Positions 21,463 through 33,784 of a stretch of DNA of 64,000 nucleotides are shown one piece after another. Both the position numbers and the translations under genes were made by a program. Source of the stretch: Pisaster brevispinus (taxonomy: Eukaryota; Echinodermata; Asteroidea; Forcipulatida; Asteriidae); contig JAMKCF010000001.1 in NCBI GenBank assembly GCA_023634235.1, forward strand, positions 10,302,258 to 10,366,257, written 5' to 3'. The notes below the pieces were generated by a model. That model worked only from the letters and a program-made list of their open reading frames with translations. It was not told the origin of the DNA and ran no database searches. Positions within the stretch are counted from its first letter, which is position 1, and each line of letters begins with the position of its first letter.

Positions 21463-23790
21463 GTGAGGCGCCTACGGGCCAGGCGGAAGGATGAAACACC
21501 ATGTATGTCATCTCCTGTGTCGTCTCATATCACCCACCCTCCCTTAACCATCACCACACCTCACTCTTCCCCTTCTATGTGCTCCCCTGTCACTCCTCCA
21601 TCTCACATTTCACCTCCTTCTCAAACTGCCTTGGGGTTGACACCTCCCCAAGGCAGTGGGTTAAAGCCAAAAGGTGTACTAAGACAAGAAGTTCATTTCA
21701 CCAACCCACTCCCAACAACCTCATTTCATTCCTCTGTGTTTGTGTGCTCCCATGTTTCTCCTCTTCAGTGCGACATTCCACCTCCTTCACGAATTGCCTT
21801 GGGGTTGGCACCTCCCCAAGGTGATGGTATAAATCCAAAAAAAGATGCACAGAGCCAACAAATTAAAGCACAACAATTAAACTCTGAAATTAAGACTGAA
21901 AGAAAGCCTCCAATTAAGACTCAAAGTAAATCCCAACAATTAAATCCCGACGGTAGATCTGAGCTGATGTGTTGCAGTAAGCTTGATGTGAAAGTTGGAC
22001 AAAGTGCAGAAGTATGTTGTAAAAGAGTCACTCGGAGCAATCCTGTACCTGAACCTAAAGCTGCTACTGAAGTCAAATCAGAGAGTACTTTTGACGGAAA
22101 GTGTGAAGGTATTACTACAACTTGTGAAAAAGGCAATGATGAACACAAGGCAGAAGGTAGTTTTGAGGCAATTTGTCCAAAAAGTAAGGAAGACGTGTGT
22201 CGAGGTAATTTTGAAGCAATACCTGAAACAAGGAAAGATGAAAAATGTGACATTGGTGATAGTCAATGCAAAGCAAACCCACAAAGTAAAGAAGCACAAA
22301 TTAATGTCCAGGGTACAGTTCATGAGAAGATAATTTGTTGGCTGTGTGAGAACGACTGTAAGACTCGAAAACGGAAAGAGCAATGTGGTAAATGTAGCAT
22401 ATGGTATCATGTTGATTGCATGGGTTTTTCCCAAGATATTTGTAATACTCTATCAGAATCAAGTGTAATGTGGATCTGTCGTAAATGTGGTTTTTCAAAT
22501 TATACCGATTGTTTGTTTCATGATTTTGGCATCACAGAAGATGATAATGGATTTTATCTGACTTCTGAGAATGATCACAAAGCGGATGAGTTAGAGGGAA
22601 TTGAGGAAGAGCTCACAGGAGAGAAAATGTTCGGTAAGCATGCTGGAGTTTCAACATTTAAGATAAAACAAAGAACTATAAACAAGAAGCAAACTGCACA
22701 GGAGAAGAGAAAATTGAATAAAACTCACTCAAGGGTCGATGAAGAGCACAAAGAAAGTAGACGTCAATTACAAAGTCGGAAAAGATCTAGGTTACTTTGT
22801 GTTGACGGCATTGATAGTAAGAGAAATAGAAAAGAAACAATGGAGTGCAAAGTTAAGTCTGAAAATGAAATCAATATGATGAAAAATGGCAGTACCTTCG
22901 TTGGACCCTGCTCAATGAAATGTAAAACCAATCATAACAGGGCAACTAAACAAGACGGTAGTAAAGCAGGAAAACAGAGTAAGTGTGCGGAGACAGTAAA
23001 GATTATTAACCCAGTTGAACTCGATGGAAAAGTAATTGCGCAGGGTAGTTTTCATCAGGGTAATGGAAGATTTGGTGATAATTCTGGAAAGCAGTGTGTT
23101 GCTAACAGCCTAGCATCAATAATGTATAGCATGAAAAAGGACGTAAGAAATTGGAAATGTGATATGGACAGTGTTCTGATAACTGGAAATGAATTGTATG
23201 GATTCCTGCAAGACAGCTCAACAATGAACAATAATTACTTGTTGATTAATGAATTACCAACTGAGTTAGATGTTTTTGACTCACATTACAGTATGCAGTA
23301 TCACGAGCCTGTATCAGGAACCTTCAATGAAAATGGTCATCACTTGGAAGAATTTAATATGAAGTCGTTGAAAGCTGCCTTAGAACAAGATGCTCAGAAA
23401 TATCATGCATGTTTTATAAGTTTCAATGAGAACACATTTGCTGTAATTGCTCAAGATGGTATGTACTATGTATTCGATTCCCACTCCAGAAGTATCAATG
23501 GCTGTATGGTTCAAGATGGAACAAGTGTTGTGATGCGAGCAAGATCAAGCCAAGAGGTGTACAGGTATTGTACTAAGTTAGCTGAATCCATGAATCTGAC
23601 TAATAGCGAACAGTATGAATTAACTGGTGTATCCCTCTGTGTCAATGGTGAGGCTGTAACATGTACATGTACAAGTGATGATGGTTCAAGTGAACAACAG
23701 GGCATAGTAGAAATCGTGGACTTGTGTTTTAATGTGGAGGACTGTGATTTGTTTGGTGTATCAGATGACACAAACACTAGTAAAGATTAA
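21463..23790 (+). CDS. PHD finger plus C76-like cysteine protease, Helentron ORF1
   Basis: 775 codons; the first in-frame ATG is at 21505. The N-terminal 120 residues are Pro/Ser-rich and contain an internal duplication (ALGLTPPQG and ALGLAPPQG). A charged linker follows. A PHD-type zinc finger lies near residues 290-345 ([26 protein letters not shown]). A basic segment leads to a C-terminal domain starting [10 protein letters not shown] with the nucleophile motif [12 protein letters not shown], followed by [10 protein letters not shown] and [10 protein letters not shown]. This Cys/His-Asp arrangement is that of the herpesvirus-tegument-like deubiquitinase fold (peptidase C76 type), which is also found in large mobile elements. 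It probably cleaves ubiquitin-like or polyprotein substrates; that is inference. The C, D and H residues are all present. It may originally have been continuous with the next ORF, which starts 17 nt later in another frame. Confidence 0.8.
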   Translation: MRRLRARRKDETPCMSSPVSSHITHPPLTITTPHSSPSMCSPVTPPSHISPPSQTALGLTPPQGSGLKPKGVLRQEVHFTNPLPTTSFHSSVFVCSHVSPLQCDIPPPSRIALGLAPPQGDGINPKKDAQSQQIKAQQLNSEIKTERKPPIKTQSKSQQLNPDGRSELMCCSKLDVKVGQSAEVCCKRVTRSNPVPEPKAATEVKSESTFDGKCEGITTTCEKGNDEHKAEGSFEAICPKSKEDVCRGNFEAIPETRKDEKCDIGDSQCKANPQSKEAQINVQGTVHEKIICWLCENDCKTRKRKEQCGKCSIWYHVDCMGFSQDICNTLSESSVMWICRKCGFSNYTDCLFHDFGITEDDNGFYLTSENDHKADELEGIEEELTGEKMFGKHAGVSTFKIKQRTINKKQTAQEKRKLNKTHSRVDEEHKESRRQLQSRKRSRLLCVDGIDSKRNRKETMECKVKSENEINMMKNGSTFVGPCSMKCKTNHNRATKQDGSKAGKQSKCAETVKIINPVELDGKVIAQGSFHQGNGRFGDNSGKQCVANSLASIMYSMKKDVRNWKCDMDSVLITGNELYGFLQDSSTMNNNYLLINELPTELDVFDSHYSMQYHEPVSGTFNENGHHLEEFNMKSLKAALEQDAQKYHACFISFNENTFAVIAQDGMYYVFDSHSRSINGCMVQDGTSVVMRARSSQEVYRYCTKLAESMNLTNSEQYELTGVSLCVNGEAVTCTCTSDDGSSEQQGIVEIVDLCFNVEDCDLFGVSDDTNTSKD

Positions 23791-23807
23791 GTATTGGTCA
23801 TCAATAT

Positions 23808-26800
23808 GTGGAGATTGCAACGGAAGAGCATTGTAATGTTGAAGATGATCTTGATAAGTCAAGCGAACAGATTGGAAGAGATGATCATTCTAATGAAAGT
23901 ACACACAATGAGTCTAGTGATGAAGTGCAAGTAGTTGATGTATCTGGACCTGGTCCTATGACGTTCTCTCCATTAACCTTTGAAGCTAAGGTCGATCTTT
24001 GTAGTGCATTTGGTTGTGAAGTATCAAACTTGAAGCCCAACATGGTTAATGTACAATGTCAAGCCATGGGTAAACCCAGATCTGTAAGATGCATAAGAGG
24101 TGATGGTAATTGTTTCTTCAGAGCTATATCATTTGCCATGTCAGGAAGTGAAGATAACCATGTACAGTTGAGAATTGCATGTGTCAATCATTTGTTGAGG
24201 AACGCTGATAAATTGAAATGTTTTCTGCGAGATGGATTTGCCAATGTTGAGGATTATGTAATGAGACAGATAATGTTTGATGCTGGTACATGGGCTACGG
24301 AAGTTGAAATCATGGCAATGGCACATATGCTTTGTATTGACATATACACGTTTGATGAAGTATGTAACTGGTATAAATTTTCTGCAAAGAATGTTGAGGA
24401 AAGTGCTAATATATCTGACATGGGAATTTATCTGAATCACAAACACAGAGTGCACTATGATGTTGTCATATCAGTAAATGATTTGCTATCGCAAGTGAGT
24501 GATGTTCAGGATGAACAAGGACATAGTTGTAAGACATTTGATGCCTGTCCTGAATACACTGAACACAATGATCACAAACAGTCTGAACGATGTAAAAAGC
24601 AGGTAATAGATAAGGCTAATAATGACAAGACTACTGGAAGGAAAGAATCTGTTAAGAGATGTACTCCAAAGAAACGAAAACATCAAAATGTAGGGAAGCG
24701 CAGGCAATTAATGAAAGAACGAATAAGAGAAATACGCAGAGAAAGAACATGTACTAGTCAAAGTGATGTGACTACAGGTCGAAAAAGGAAATATGACAAT
24801 GATAAATACAGAAATGATGTTGACTTTAGAGAGACAAAGAAAGCAAAGTATAGGGAGTCTAAAAAGATGAAATACAAGTATGATGAGAAATATAGAGAAC
24901 AAGTCATTGGATCGGTGAAATTTGAAAACAAAGTAAAATATCATTCAAGTCAGAAACACAGGGTCATGAAAATTGATCTAAGTAAAAGAAGGTACAATAC
25001 TAATTCAAAGTTTCAAGAAGAAGTTAAGAATGCTAGTAAAATAAAGTATAACGAAAATGATGATTTCAGGAAAGAGGTGAAGATTGCAAGCAAACAGAAG
25101 TATAAGGAAAATCATAAATTCAGGTCAGGTGTGAAGGATGCAAGCAAATTGAAGTATAAGGAAAATTACGAACTCAGGTCAAGTGTGAAGAATGCAAGCA
25201 AATTGAAGTATAGGGAAAATGATGAATTCAGGTCAAGTGTAAAGATTGCAAGCAAATTGAAGTATAAGGAAAATGATGAATTCAGGTCAAGTGTGAAGAA
25301 TGCAAGTAAAGTAAAATACCACAAAAATGAGACTTTCAGGAACAAAGTTATTAATGGGATCAAATTGAAATACCGTGATGATCCACAGTACAAGAAATCA
25401 GTAATTGACAGAACTGCTCACAAGTTTCATGTTGATGTATTTTATAGAAACAAACTGAAGGAGGCTTCAACATCCAAGTATCAGAATAATGAAGAGTTTA
25501 GGAAGAATATTCTACAACTTGCAAAAAAAAAGTACCAGAAGAGCGCAAGTTTTAGACAGAATATTAAAAGAAAGAATAAAAGTCGATCAATGCTTAAGAA
25601 AGTGAAGAAACATGATATCAAGCATGTGATATTCGATTTTAAGAAGGAAATATCAAATGGACCAGAGTATGTTTGTGCAGTGTGCTTGAGACTGTTGTTT
25701 CGTAAGCAAGTCATCAAATGTAAGAAGAATAAATATAAGAATATTGATTGTATCAGTGAAAAGTACCTTCACAATTGTGATCATAACTGTAGATTGCAAT
25801 GTACTGTGTGTCAGTCAAGCAGGTCTTGCCTGTGGAAATGTCATACATGTGATCGCAAATTACTGAATGAAAAGATACCTGCTGAAGCTTGTTGTAATAA
25901 TTTGCAGTTGGAAGACATACCTGAAGAGTTGGCATGTTTGAACAAGTTAGAAGAGCATCTTATTGCCCTAAATGTTCCATTTGTAAAGTTAATGGCATTA
26001 CCTAAAGGTGGACAGCATGGTGTACATGGACCTATAGTATGTGTGCCATCAAATGTGTCTGAAACGGTGAAATCCTTACCTAGACCTCAAAATGTTGATC
26101 AGATAATTCGTGTCAAACTCAAGCGGAAATTGTCTTATAAAGGATACTATCAGTATCAGTTTGTGAACAAGGAACACATACAGACTGCTTTACAGTACCT
26201 TAAACACAAAAACAAATGGTACCATGATATTGACAGTGATACAGACTGGAATAATGACTTGTCAGATGATGTGGAAGAAGATAATAAAAGTGATGTCACA
26301 GAGAATGTTGAAGACAATACTGAAGATGTCAATGCTAATGAGGTAGAAACAGATGAACGTTTGAGAGGAATACCATTAGATACATGCTTACAGGCTGCCA
26401 ATATTGGACAGGAAATTTTGGATCAGTATTTTGATTATGTATATTGTGTAGCACCGTGTGAAGGAAATAGTCCAATTAGAGTACTTATGGAACCATCTAA
26501 TGAGTGCAAATGTTTTCCGATATTGTTCCCAAAAGGTGGGCCAGTATTCAGTGATAAGCGTGATGTGGTGATTACACTTTGCAGATATTTTAACAACAGG
26601 TTAATGAATGTGGATAACAGATTTGCAAAGAGTACACAGTACATCTTCTATGCTCAGTACCTGTCTGAAATAAAGCAAGTAATTTCCAGTGTCTCTATTG
26701 CGTTAAGGAAAGGCTCAGGCAAAACTAATGATGGTCAGAAAGTCACTGCTAGATTTCTGAATGACAAAGACAAGTTGAAAGACATGCTGAAATCAGACCA

Positions 26801-28064
26801 GGGATACAAGTTCTTGAAACCTATCAGAGGAACTCCACCTTATTGGCAATCATGTCAGAAGAATATTTTAGCAATGGTAAGACAGCTTGGTATACCTACA
26901 TGGTTTTGTTTATTTTCTGCAGCAGATATGAGATGGCCTGAATTAATTGATACACTACTCAGACAACAAGGTGATACAAGGAGTATTGATGACTTGGACT
27001 GGAATGACAAATGTTTGTTATTGAGGAGTAATCCTGTAACTGTTGCGAGAATGTTTGACAAACGATTTCATACATTTCTTAAAGATGTAATAATGTCGAG
27101 AGCAGCACCTATTGGGAAAGTGAAAGATTATTTTTATAGAGTAAAATTCCAGCAAAGAGGCTCACCAAATACTCATTGTCTATTTTGGATTGAAGATGCA
27201 CCTAAGTTGAGTATAGAGAGTGATCATGAAGTGGCAGAGTTTGTTGATAAGTATGTGAGTTGTGCATTGCCATCAAAGCAAGAAGACGAAGAGTTGAATG
27301 AGATTGTAAGCAGTGTACAACAACATAGTAAGAGACATTCCAAGTCATGCAAGAAAAAGGGTACCAAGTGTCGATTTAAGTTTCCAAGGCCACCATCCAT
27401 GAGGACATTTGTTGCTAATCCAGTACCATTGGATAATGATGATCAAGACGATAAGTTAGATGATACACTAACTGAAGATGATGCAAAGGAATTGTTGAAA
27501 TCAGTATGGACTGCGGTTAATGATGAGGGAAATCAACACATGACAACTGATGAGTTGTTCACAAAAATTGGAATTACACAGGATGATTTTGAGGAAGCAA
27601 ATGATGTGCTTACTAAAAAAGTGAATATTGTGTTGAAAAGAGAGCCCCAAGATGCGTGGGTTAATCACTACAATCCTGATTTGTTAAGATGCTGGAATGC
27701 CAATATGGACATTCAATACATCACTGATGTATATGCATGTGTATGTTATGTTATCAGTTACATGAGCAAAGCAGAACGTGAGATGGGACAATTACTGAAA
27801 CATGCACAGAGTGAGGCTGAAGAAGGCAATCAAGACGCTAAACAGAGTATGAAACGGATTGGTAGTGTTTATCTGCAAAATCGTGAAGTGTCAGCACAAG
27901 AAGCAGTCTATCGTTGTTGTTCATTGAGACTTCAAGAATGTTCTAGAAAGGTTGAGTTTATACCATTAGGAGAGAATCCTGTTCGAATGAGCTTGCCCTT
28001 GAGTGTTATTCAGAACAAGTCACGCAATAATGATGATGATGATGATGATATGATGATGATATGA
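23808..28064 (+). pseudogene. Helentron OTU-Rep polyprotein, N-terminal part
   Basis: 1,418 codons open; the first in-frame ATG is near 23958. An OTU cysteine protease lies near residues 90-225, with [14 protein letters not shown] holding the catalytic Asp and Cys and HRVHYDVV the His. Then comes a strongly basic region with about thirteen imperfect 14-residue repeats of the type [16 protein letters not shown], then a Cys-rich block ([28 protein letters not shown]). The Helitron_like_N/Rep region follows, with [19 protein letters not shown] and the nuclease motif [11 protein letters not shown]. The usual His-hydrophobic-His is here Asn-Thr-His (Asn codon at 27168-27170). The downstream tyrosine motif [17 protein letters not shown] is present. 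The frame runs out in a GAT repeat before the helicase. The Rep protein would nick and join single strands in rolling-circle transposition; this copy probably cannot. Confidence 0.85.
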
Positions 28065-28274
28065 TGATGATATGATGATGATGATATGATGATGATGATG
28101 ATGATGATGATATGATGATATGATGATATGATGATATGATGATATGATGATATGATGATATGATGATGGTGGTGGTGGTGGTGGTGGTGATGATGATGAT
28201 GGTGGTGATGATGATGATGGTGGTGATGATGATGATGGTGGTGATGATGATGATGGTGGTGATGATGATGATGG

Positions 28275-28353
<79 letters not shown>
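28030..28353. repeat. GAT/ATGATG trinucleotide tract
   Basis: More than 300 bp of GAT repeats with ATATGATG and GGTGGTGAT variants. They begin as in-frame GAT codons (poly-Asp) of the Helentron linker, then lose frame. The tract resumes at 30207 on the other side of the inserted LTR. The long minus-strand Ile-rich frame through it is an artefact of repetition. Confidence 0.9.
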
Positions 28354-28354
<1 letters not shown>

Positions 28355-30206
28355 GTCACATTGAATTGTATTTTTTTGGTTTTCACTTTGTAATATTAAC
28401 CTATTTTTATTTTAAAACCCTGTATATATAGTGCCTGCTTGAAAGAAGACATTCTGATTGGCTAGTAGTTTCCCACCCACTGAATATTTATTTAATTTAT
28501 GCAAAAAGCAGCCAGGCTAGTTCAGTTGAGTGAGAAGTCCTTATTTGGACAGGTATGCATGAAGTGACTGAGAGAGTTTATGTTTATTGGTGCATGACTA
28601 TTGTTCTGGGATTAAGTGCCATGGTTAGGGAATCCTGGAATTTTTGGCAGCCTTAAGTTGGGGTGCGGTCTCAGTCATTCGAAGGCGGACTATGCCAGCA
28701 GGAAGGTTATAGATAATTTACAGGACCTTCGAGCAGATACAACCTTGTTAAACAAAATGGCTAACATTTAGTTTAGCCAAAAATCTGCGATCAAATAGAT
28801 ACATCGACCAAAAATTGCAATAGCTTGCAGACACCGTTGATATTTTAACAGCAACAAGAACTCCTAACCGTAAGTTGTTAATTTTATTGTGACATTTTTA
28901 TGTAAGATATTCAGTACAAAACTAAAAATGGAAACTTACCTTTTGAATATTTACAAATTTTGATGTAAAAATGTAACCCTTGAATAAGCCTAAATGCCTT
29001 TAAATTATGTGAATATGTTTTCCCAGGGGAGAAATTATTTGGTGTATTATAATACTAATTTTATAGATGGCACAAATTCCGGGCTAGAAGGCTGGTATGA
29101 GGGCAGGATTGAGAGACGATAACCTAACATCATTTGAGAGTTGTACCCTACCCCTACCCGATGTGTTGAACTTTGAGGAGACCGAAGTTTACCTTCGAAC
29201 ATTTGCAACAGGAATCATCTACAGAAAACGCAAGTCGTTACTTTTGGGTGGAGAGAAAGTTCCCTGATGTATTTTGTATAATGATGCAATAATGCATTAG
29301 TTAAGTACTTTTTGAGACAGACTGATATTATAGATTTTGATGATTGAATGTAGAATTTTCTAATTTGAGAAGTGGCATGCTATTTTGAGATATTGAAAGG
29401 TGTTAAAAGTTTGGAAGCCGTTGCGGACCAAATTCAGATTGATAATTTTGTGGAGAGGTAATTTTACCTTCTGAGATTGAGGATTTTTGTAACAGGAGGA
29501 AATTGTTGAGAATAGCTCCGGTTGAAACTCGGAGACACACCTAGTTGAGATTTACTTTTCCTGGGAACTTTAGAATTTTGAAATTGTAAAAGAAGTGAAG
29601 CAGTGTTCCCATAATTATGTGAAAAGATTGTTATTTATTTCGAAGTGACATTAGAAAGACCTAAGTGAGAACTTGTGGTTGTTCTAAATGTATTTCAATT
29701 GAAAGACTCTTTCTTAGGAGGAAATTGGGTGTGATTTTGAAGTAGAAAAAGAGGATTTTGAAGTAGAAAAAGAGGATTTCTTTTTTGACTAATTTTGAAT
29801 TGAAAGGCGGACAATTTTGACAAGAAAAAGAAGAAGTTCAGTAGTATTGACCACGGAATTATTTCGCAAGTTGAGTGAAGTTTGAGTTAAGTTCCTCTGT
29901 TGACTAGAATTTAGCACTGTAAAAAGTTGGAGGAAATTTCATCGCTGAGGAGATTACAAGTTAAAAATTGAAAGACGAGTTTAGTCTCCCCATTTCTTGT
30001 TTTTAGTGTATTGAAAATCGTGTATCGTGTAATTTGTATTTAGAGTCTTGTGAAAGAGTTAACTTTGGCATAATTGAATTGTGTAAATAAATTAAGGCTA
30101 TTGTAAATATAGAATTGGAAGGTTTCAGCATTCATTTATTTCATGGGCGCATGTCATGTTCATTCTGTTAATTTGTCTGAGGGAACCACCTACAGTGGTT
30201 GTGACA
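28354..30206. mobile_element. candidate solo LTR inserted in the Helentron
   Basis: A 1,853-bp insert begins TGTCACA and ends TGTGACA, a perfect 7-bp inverted pair with the TG...CA ends of an LTR. It separates two halves of one GAT tract, and ATGAT on both sides could be a 5-bp target duplication, although the repeat makes this unprovable. It contains a TATATATAG box near 28422 and an AATAAA near 30087, and no protein-coding frame. A solo LTR of a gypsy or BEL element is the simplest reading. A non-autonomous DNA element with short inverted ends is the alternative. Confidence 0.65.
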
Positions 30207-30604
30207 ATGATGATGATGATGATGATGATGATGACGACGACGACGATGATGGTGGTGACAGGAATGAAGACAGTGTGTGGATGATTAGCAAAATTGATCG
30301 TTATAAAGCAAGACCAGATACTGATCTGTTTGAATCAATGTGTCTAGCTACATTTTGTTCAGAGTACAGAGTACTGTACAACAATTATAAGGTGTCTAGT
30401 GATAAGAGACAATCACCAGTGTATGCATTGAAGAATGATTTGGGACATGTAATGAAACGCTCCAGAACTGATCCAGCTGTCATAAGATATCCAAGATTTT
30501 CAGTCACTAAATGTCCTGAGAAATACTATCAAAGTATTCTGCAGCTATTTCTCCCATACCGTGTCGATGCACATTTGAGACCACCAACATTTGAAACATT
30601 CTGA
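30207..30604 (+). pseudogene. Helentron Rep-helicase linker segment
   Basis: After poly-Asp codons the frame gives DSVWMISKIDRYKARPD, FCSEYRVLYN and a YRVDAHLRPPTFE segment, the standard region between Rep and helicase in Helitrons. It stops at 30604. The continuation (DFYLNGFVNVIG) is in the overlapping frame starting at 30591, so a single-base or equivalent frameshift lies near 30600. Confidence 0.8.
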
Positions 30605-31217
30605 CTTCTATCTGAATGGCTTTGTCAATGTAATTGGAAGATTACAATCTGTAAAAACTATTGTGGATAGTAACCGTTGCAGCTTTGAAGTTGATCTTGA
30701 CTCACTAGAGAATGCAGAACTACACCTTGAGAACTTTGGTGTACAGGAAGATGCTTTGGCATTAATCAGTCCAGAAACTGAACAAGAAAGAGATGAATGT
30801 GAAGAGCAATTGCAGCCTGTCATAGATGAAGGTGAAGAGGAACTGAGTATTCCAGACTTGAAACCTGATAAGAAAGAAGAGAGAGTCTGTGACATTGAAG
30901 CTCACTCGACCAGAGTAGCAAAGTCAGATGCATTAAATATGATGAGGTCATTAAATGCCCAACAGAAACAGGTATTTTACAATATTAGACAATGGTGCAT
31001 AGACAAGGCTAATGGTAAAAACCCTGACGCATTTCAAGTTTTTGTTACTGGTGGTGCAGGGACTGGAAAATCTCTGCTAGTAAAGTGTATTGATTATGAA
31101 GCAACAAGAATACTCGGATCAATGATGAGAAACCCCGATGATGTGTCTGTTATGCTGATTGCTCCAACAGGTGTGGCCGCATTTAATATAAACGTACTAC
31201 AATTCACAGTGGATTAA
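30591..31217 (+). pseudogene. Helentron Pif1-like helicase, part 1
   Basis: Carries MRSLNAQQKQVFYNI and the Walker A motif VTGGAGTGKSLLVK, followed by [13 protein letters not shown] (motif Ia). The frame then fails at about 31190. The expected motif Ia continuation is visible in the next frame, so one base appears lost at 31190-31200. SF1B helicase of the Pif1 group, which unwinds the strand during rolling-circle transposition. Confidence 0.85.
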
Positions 31218-31231
31218 GTATACCAACAGAT

Positions 31232-31564
31232 GTGAGACTACCATATCAACCACTTGGTGAAGAGAAGATCAGTACACTTCGTAGTAAGCTCAGTCAGCTG
31301 CAGATATTGATTATAGATGAAGTTTCAATGGTTAGTCAGAAATTACTGTATTACATCCACGGACGGTTAAGACAGATCAAGCAATCTAGGAATCATAACC
31401 CTTTTGGCAATGTCAGTATTTTAGCTGTAGGAGATTTTTATCAGTTGCCTCCAGTGAAAGCAAAAGCTTTGTACCACAATACTGTAACATGTGATTTGTG
31501 GATTGACAATTTCAAGTTAGTTGAACTGAGTCAAATTATGAGGCAAAAGGAAGATACAGGTTAA
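31232..31564 (+). pseudogene. Helentron Pif1-like helicase, part 2
   Basis: Contains [11 protein letters not shown] (Walker B, motif II) and [11 protein letters not shown] (motif III), then [11 protein letters not shown]. It ends at a stop exactly where the helicase normally continues with a few more residues. Comparison with the next segment suggests a small deletion plus frameshift at about 31560. Confidence 0.85.
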
Positions 31565-31566
31565 GA

Positions 31567-32466
31567 GTGAGAAAGAAAGATGAAGCCTTACGGGGCGATG
31601 TTGTAACAATTTTGAAAGGACGTGAGACAGGTGAAGAGTGGAATGAGGCTCTCCATATATTCCCATGTAACAAACAAGTAGATGAACAAAATATAAAGAT
31701 TCTGCATTCAAATTGTTCAGATTGTGTGCTTATTGAAGCAAAGGATTATCAGACAGACTCGCACAATGCTAAGAAGGTCAAACAAGGAAAACAATCAAAG
31801 AACTCTGGAAACTTGCCACAGTCACTGTTACTTGGTGTTGATGCTAGAGTTATGTTAACGAAGAACATTGATGTATCTGATGGTCTTGTTAATGGAGTGT
31901 TTGGTACTGTATCACAATTAGTAATGTCACAGAATAAATCTGAAGAAGTAAAATGTATCAATGTTAAGTTTGATAATGACACAGTTGGAATGAAGTTGAG
32001 GAAGAAATTTGCATCATCTTCAAATAACGACAATAGTGTACCAATTGAGATTCAGGAAGAAAGTATTGGTAAAAAATGGGTCCGCCATCAGTTTCCATTG
32101 AAGTTATGTTGGGCATGCACAGCTCACAAAGTACAAGGAATGACAACAGACAAAGCTGTGGTGTGTCTTGATAAAACATTTGCAGCAGGACAGGCTTATG
32201 TGAGTCTCAGTCGTGTCACATCACTGAATGGTCTTGTCATTGAAGGTTTTCATGAGAAATTCATATATTGTAATAACGATGTTGCTGATTGTTTGAATAA
32301 TATGCCATCATTTATTAGTAAACAGGACATCGACAGTACAAACACACCTGCTACTATTAGCATCATGATGCATAATATCCAGGGGTTGAAAGCACATTAT
32401 ATGGACTTGAAATGTAACAGTGAAATGATGAAATCAGATGTCATGTTTGACAGAAACGTTGACTGA
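31567..32466 (+). pseudogene. Helentron helicase C-terminus and EEP start
   Basis: Helicase motifs V and VI are intact: CTAHKVQGMTTDKAVV and AYVSLSRVTSLNGL. After a linker the frame enters an endonuclease-exonuclease-phosphatase domain with MMHNIQGLKAH (the Asn motif). It then shifts frame at about 32450, just before the Glu motif, which is found in the overlapping frame as SCLTETLTED. Confidence 0.85.
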
Positions 32467-33025
32467 AGATCAACAGCAGTATGACTTACAGTTAGATAAC
32501 TTCAAAGGCTACCATCAGCCAAGATGTCTTTCCTATGATAACTCCAGTCAGCTGACTGAAACATTACAGCAACAGTGTCATGGAGGTGTAGCAGTATACA
32601 GAACAAACAAAGCAACAAGTAGACTCTCACTGCCAGTGCACACTATTGAGTATATTGCATTTCAGATAATGTCAAATGTGTCATTAACAGTTGTTATCTA
32701 CAGACCAGTTTCTTATGTGCTTCGAGACTTCATATCTAATATGAAAGTACTTGTGAATGAACTCCACATAGTATCCAACAGATGTATAATAATGGGAGAC
32801 TTCAATGATAATATCCTGAATGAGAAGAGTACACATTCTTCCAGTATTGTGAATATGATGAGTGAGCATGGTTATGCGCAGTGTGTTGTAAATGCCACTA
32901 CTGAGAAGGGAACATTAATTGATCATGTGTATGTCAGAGGGATAGAATCAGTTCAGTGTGAGGTCATTACTACTTATTATAGTTATCATGAGGCTGTAAG
33001 TGTAAATGTTCAGTGTAGAGTATAA
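32438..33025 (+). pseudogene. Helentron EEP (apurinic-like) endonuclease, C-terminal part
   Basis: Starts with CLTETLTED (catalytic Glu motif), then GGVAVYRTN, VIYRPVS, the MGDFNDNIL motif, LIDHVYVRG and a final TTYYSYHEAVSV. In EEP enzymes the last motif is normally Ser-Asp-His; here the Asp is Tyr. Such domains are found at the C-terminus of Helentrons and resemble those of LINE elements. The frame closes normally after QCRV at 33025. Inactive if the Asp change is real. Confidence 0.8.
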
Positions 33026-33117
33026 GGTAGCTTATTGAAAGAAATGTGAAAAAGAATTGAAATGAAAACAACTTAAAGTAAGCAATGCTAATGAAATCAT
33101 CAATGAGAGTCATCTAT

Positions 33118-33371
33118 AAAAGTCGTCAATAAGAGTCGTCAATAAGAGTTGCAATAAGAGTCACCAATAAGAATCGTCAATAAGAGTCTTCAATAAGAGT
33201 CACCAATAAGAGTCATCAATAAGAGTCACCAATAAGAGTCACCAATAAGAATCGTCAATGAGAGTCGTCAATAAGAGTCTTCAATAAGATTCGTCAATAA
33301 GAGTCATCAATAAGAGTCGTCAATAAGAGTCACCAATAAGAATCGTCAATAAGAGTCATCAATAAGAGTCA
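33118..33371. repeat. 13-bp minisatellite
   Basis: About nineteen tandem copies of AATAAGAGTCGTC, with GTC, ACC, ATC and TTC alternating in the last three bases. It lies about 90 bp after the Helentron stop codon. Confidence 0.9.
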
Positions 33372-33784
33372 AAGTGAAAAGCTAAAATGTCGGGACCAGT
33401 ATGTGAATTTAGATTTTGTTATGGCAATTTCGCTGTTGGAAGTGCAACATGAATTTTGACGAGCCAATATACATTACATGTTTGACAAGCCTTAAGGAAC
33501 GTTAAAGAAACTACTATATGTATTTATTATTTGTTGATTGATGGACAGATGACAGAGCATCACAGTACAAGACAATTATGTAGAAGATGTGTACCATAAT
33601 GAATATTTCTGCTTAAGCAAGACACCAATGCTATAGCCTGGAAGTATTGATCAAACTTGATATATGTGTAACATCAATGAGTCTGCTTATTGAATACCTT
33701 GCATTTAAGCAATATTGTAATTGAAACCATCACCAAATCACTACAAAACTGTTCGCCTTTGTAACCAATAATATCCTCAGAGCC
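33372..33784. other. spacer between two tandem-repeat arrays
   Basis: No coding signal and no recognisable repeat. It could include the true 3' end of the Helentron, but I did not find a convincing terminal hairpin. Confidence 0.35.

Larger units (their letters stand above)
21463..33025 (+). mobile_element. decayed Helentron (rolling-circle transposon with endonuclease)
   Basis: Coding core of a Helentron-class rolling-circle element on the plus strand. In order: PHD finger and C76-like protease (first ORF), OTU protease, basic repeats, cysteine-rich region, Rep nuclease, Pif1-like helicase and an exonuclease-endonuclease-phosphatase domain. The Rep-helicase-EEP order is characteristic of Helentrons. 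The reading frame is broken at about 28064, 30600, 31195, 31564 and 32450, and a 1.85-kb insertion splits it. The ends of the element were not found; the minisatellite and satellite after 33100 may belong to its 3' part, as tandem repeats often do in this class. Confidence 0.9.

Noticed and set aside
28006..28386. Ile/His-rich minus-strand ORF and Met/Val-rich plus-strand ORF
   Set aside because: Products of GAT/ATG trinucleotide repeats only.
33118..33371. Regular short repeats that might look like a CRISPR array
   Set aside because: Units are 13 bp with no unique spacers, in a eukaryotic TE context; a plain minisatellite.
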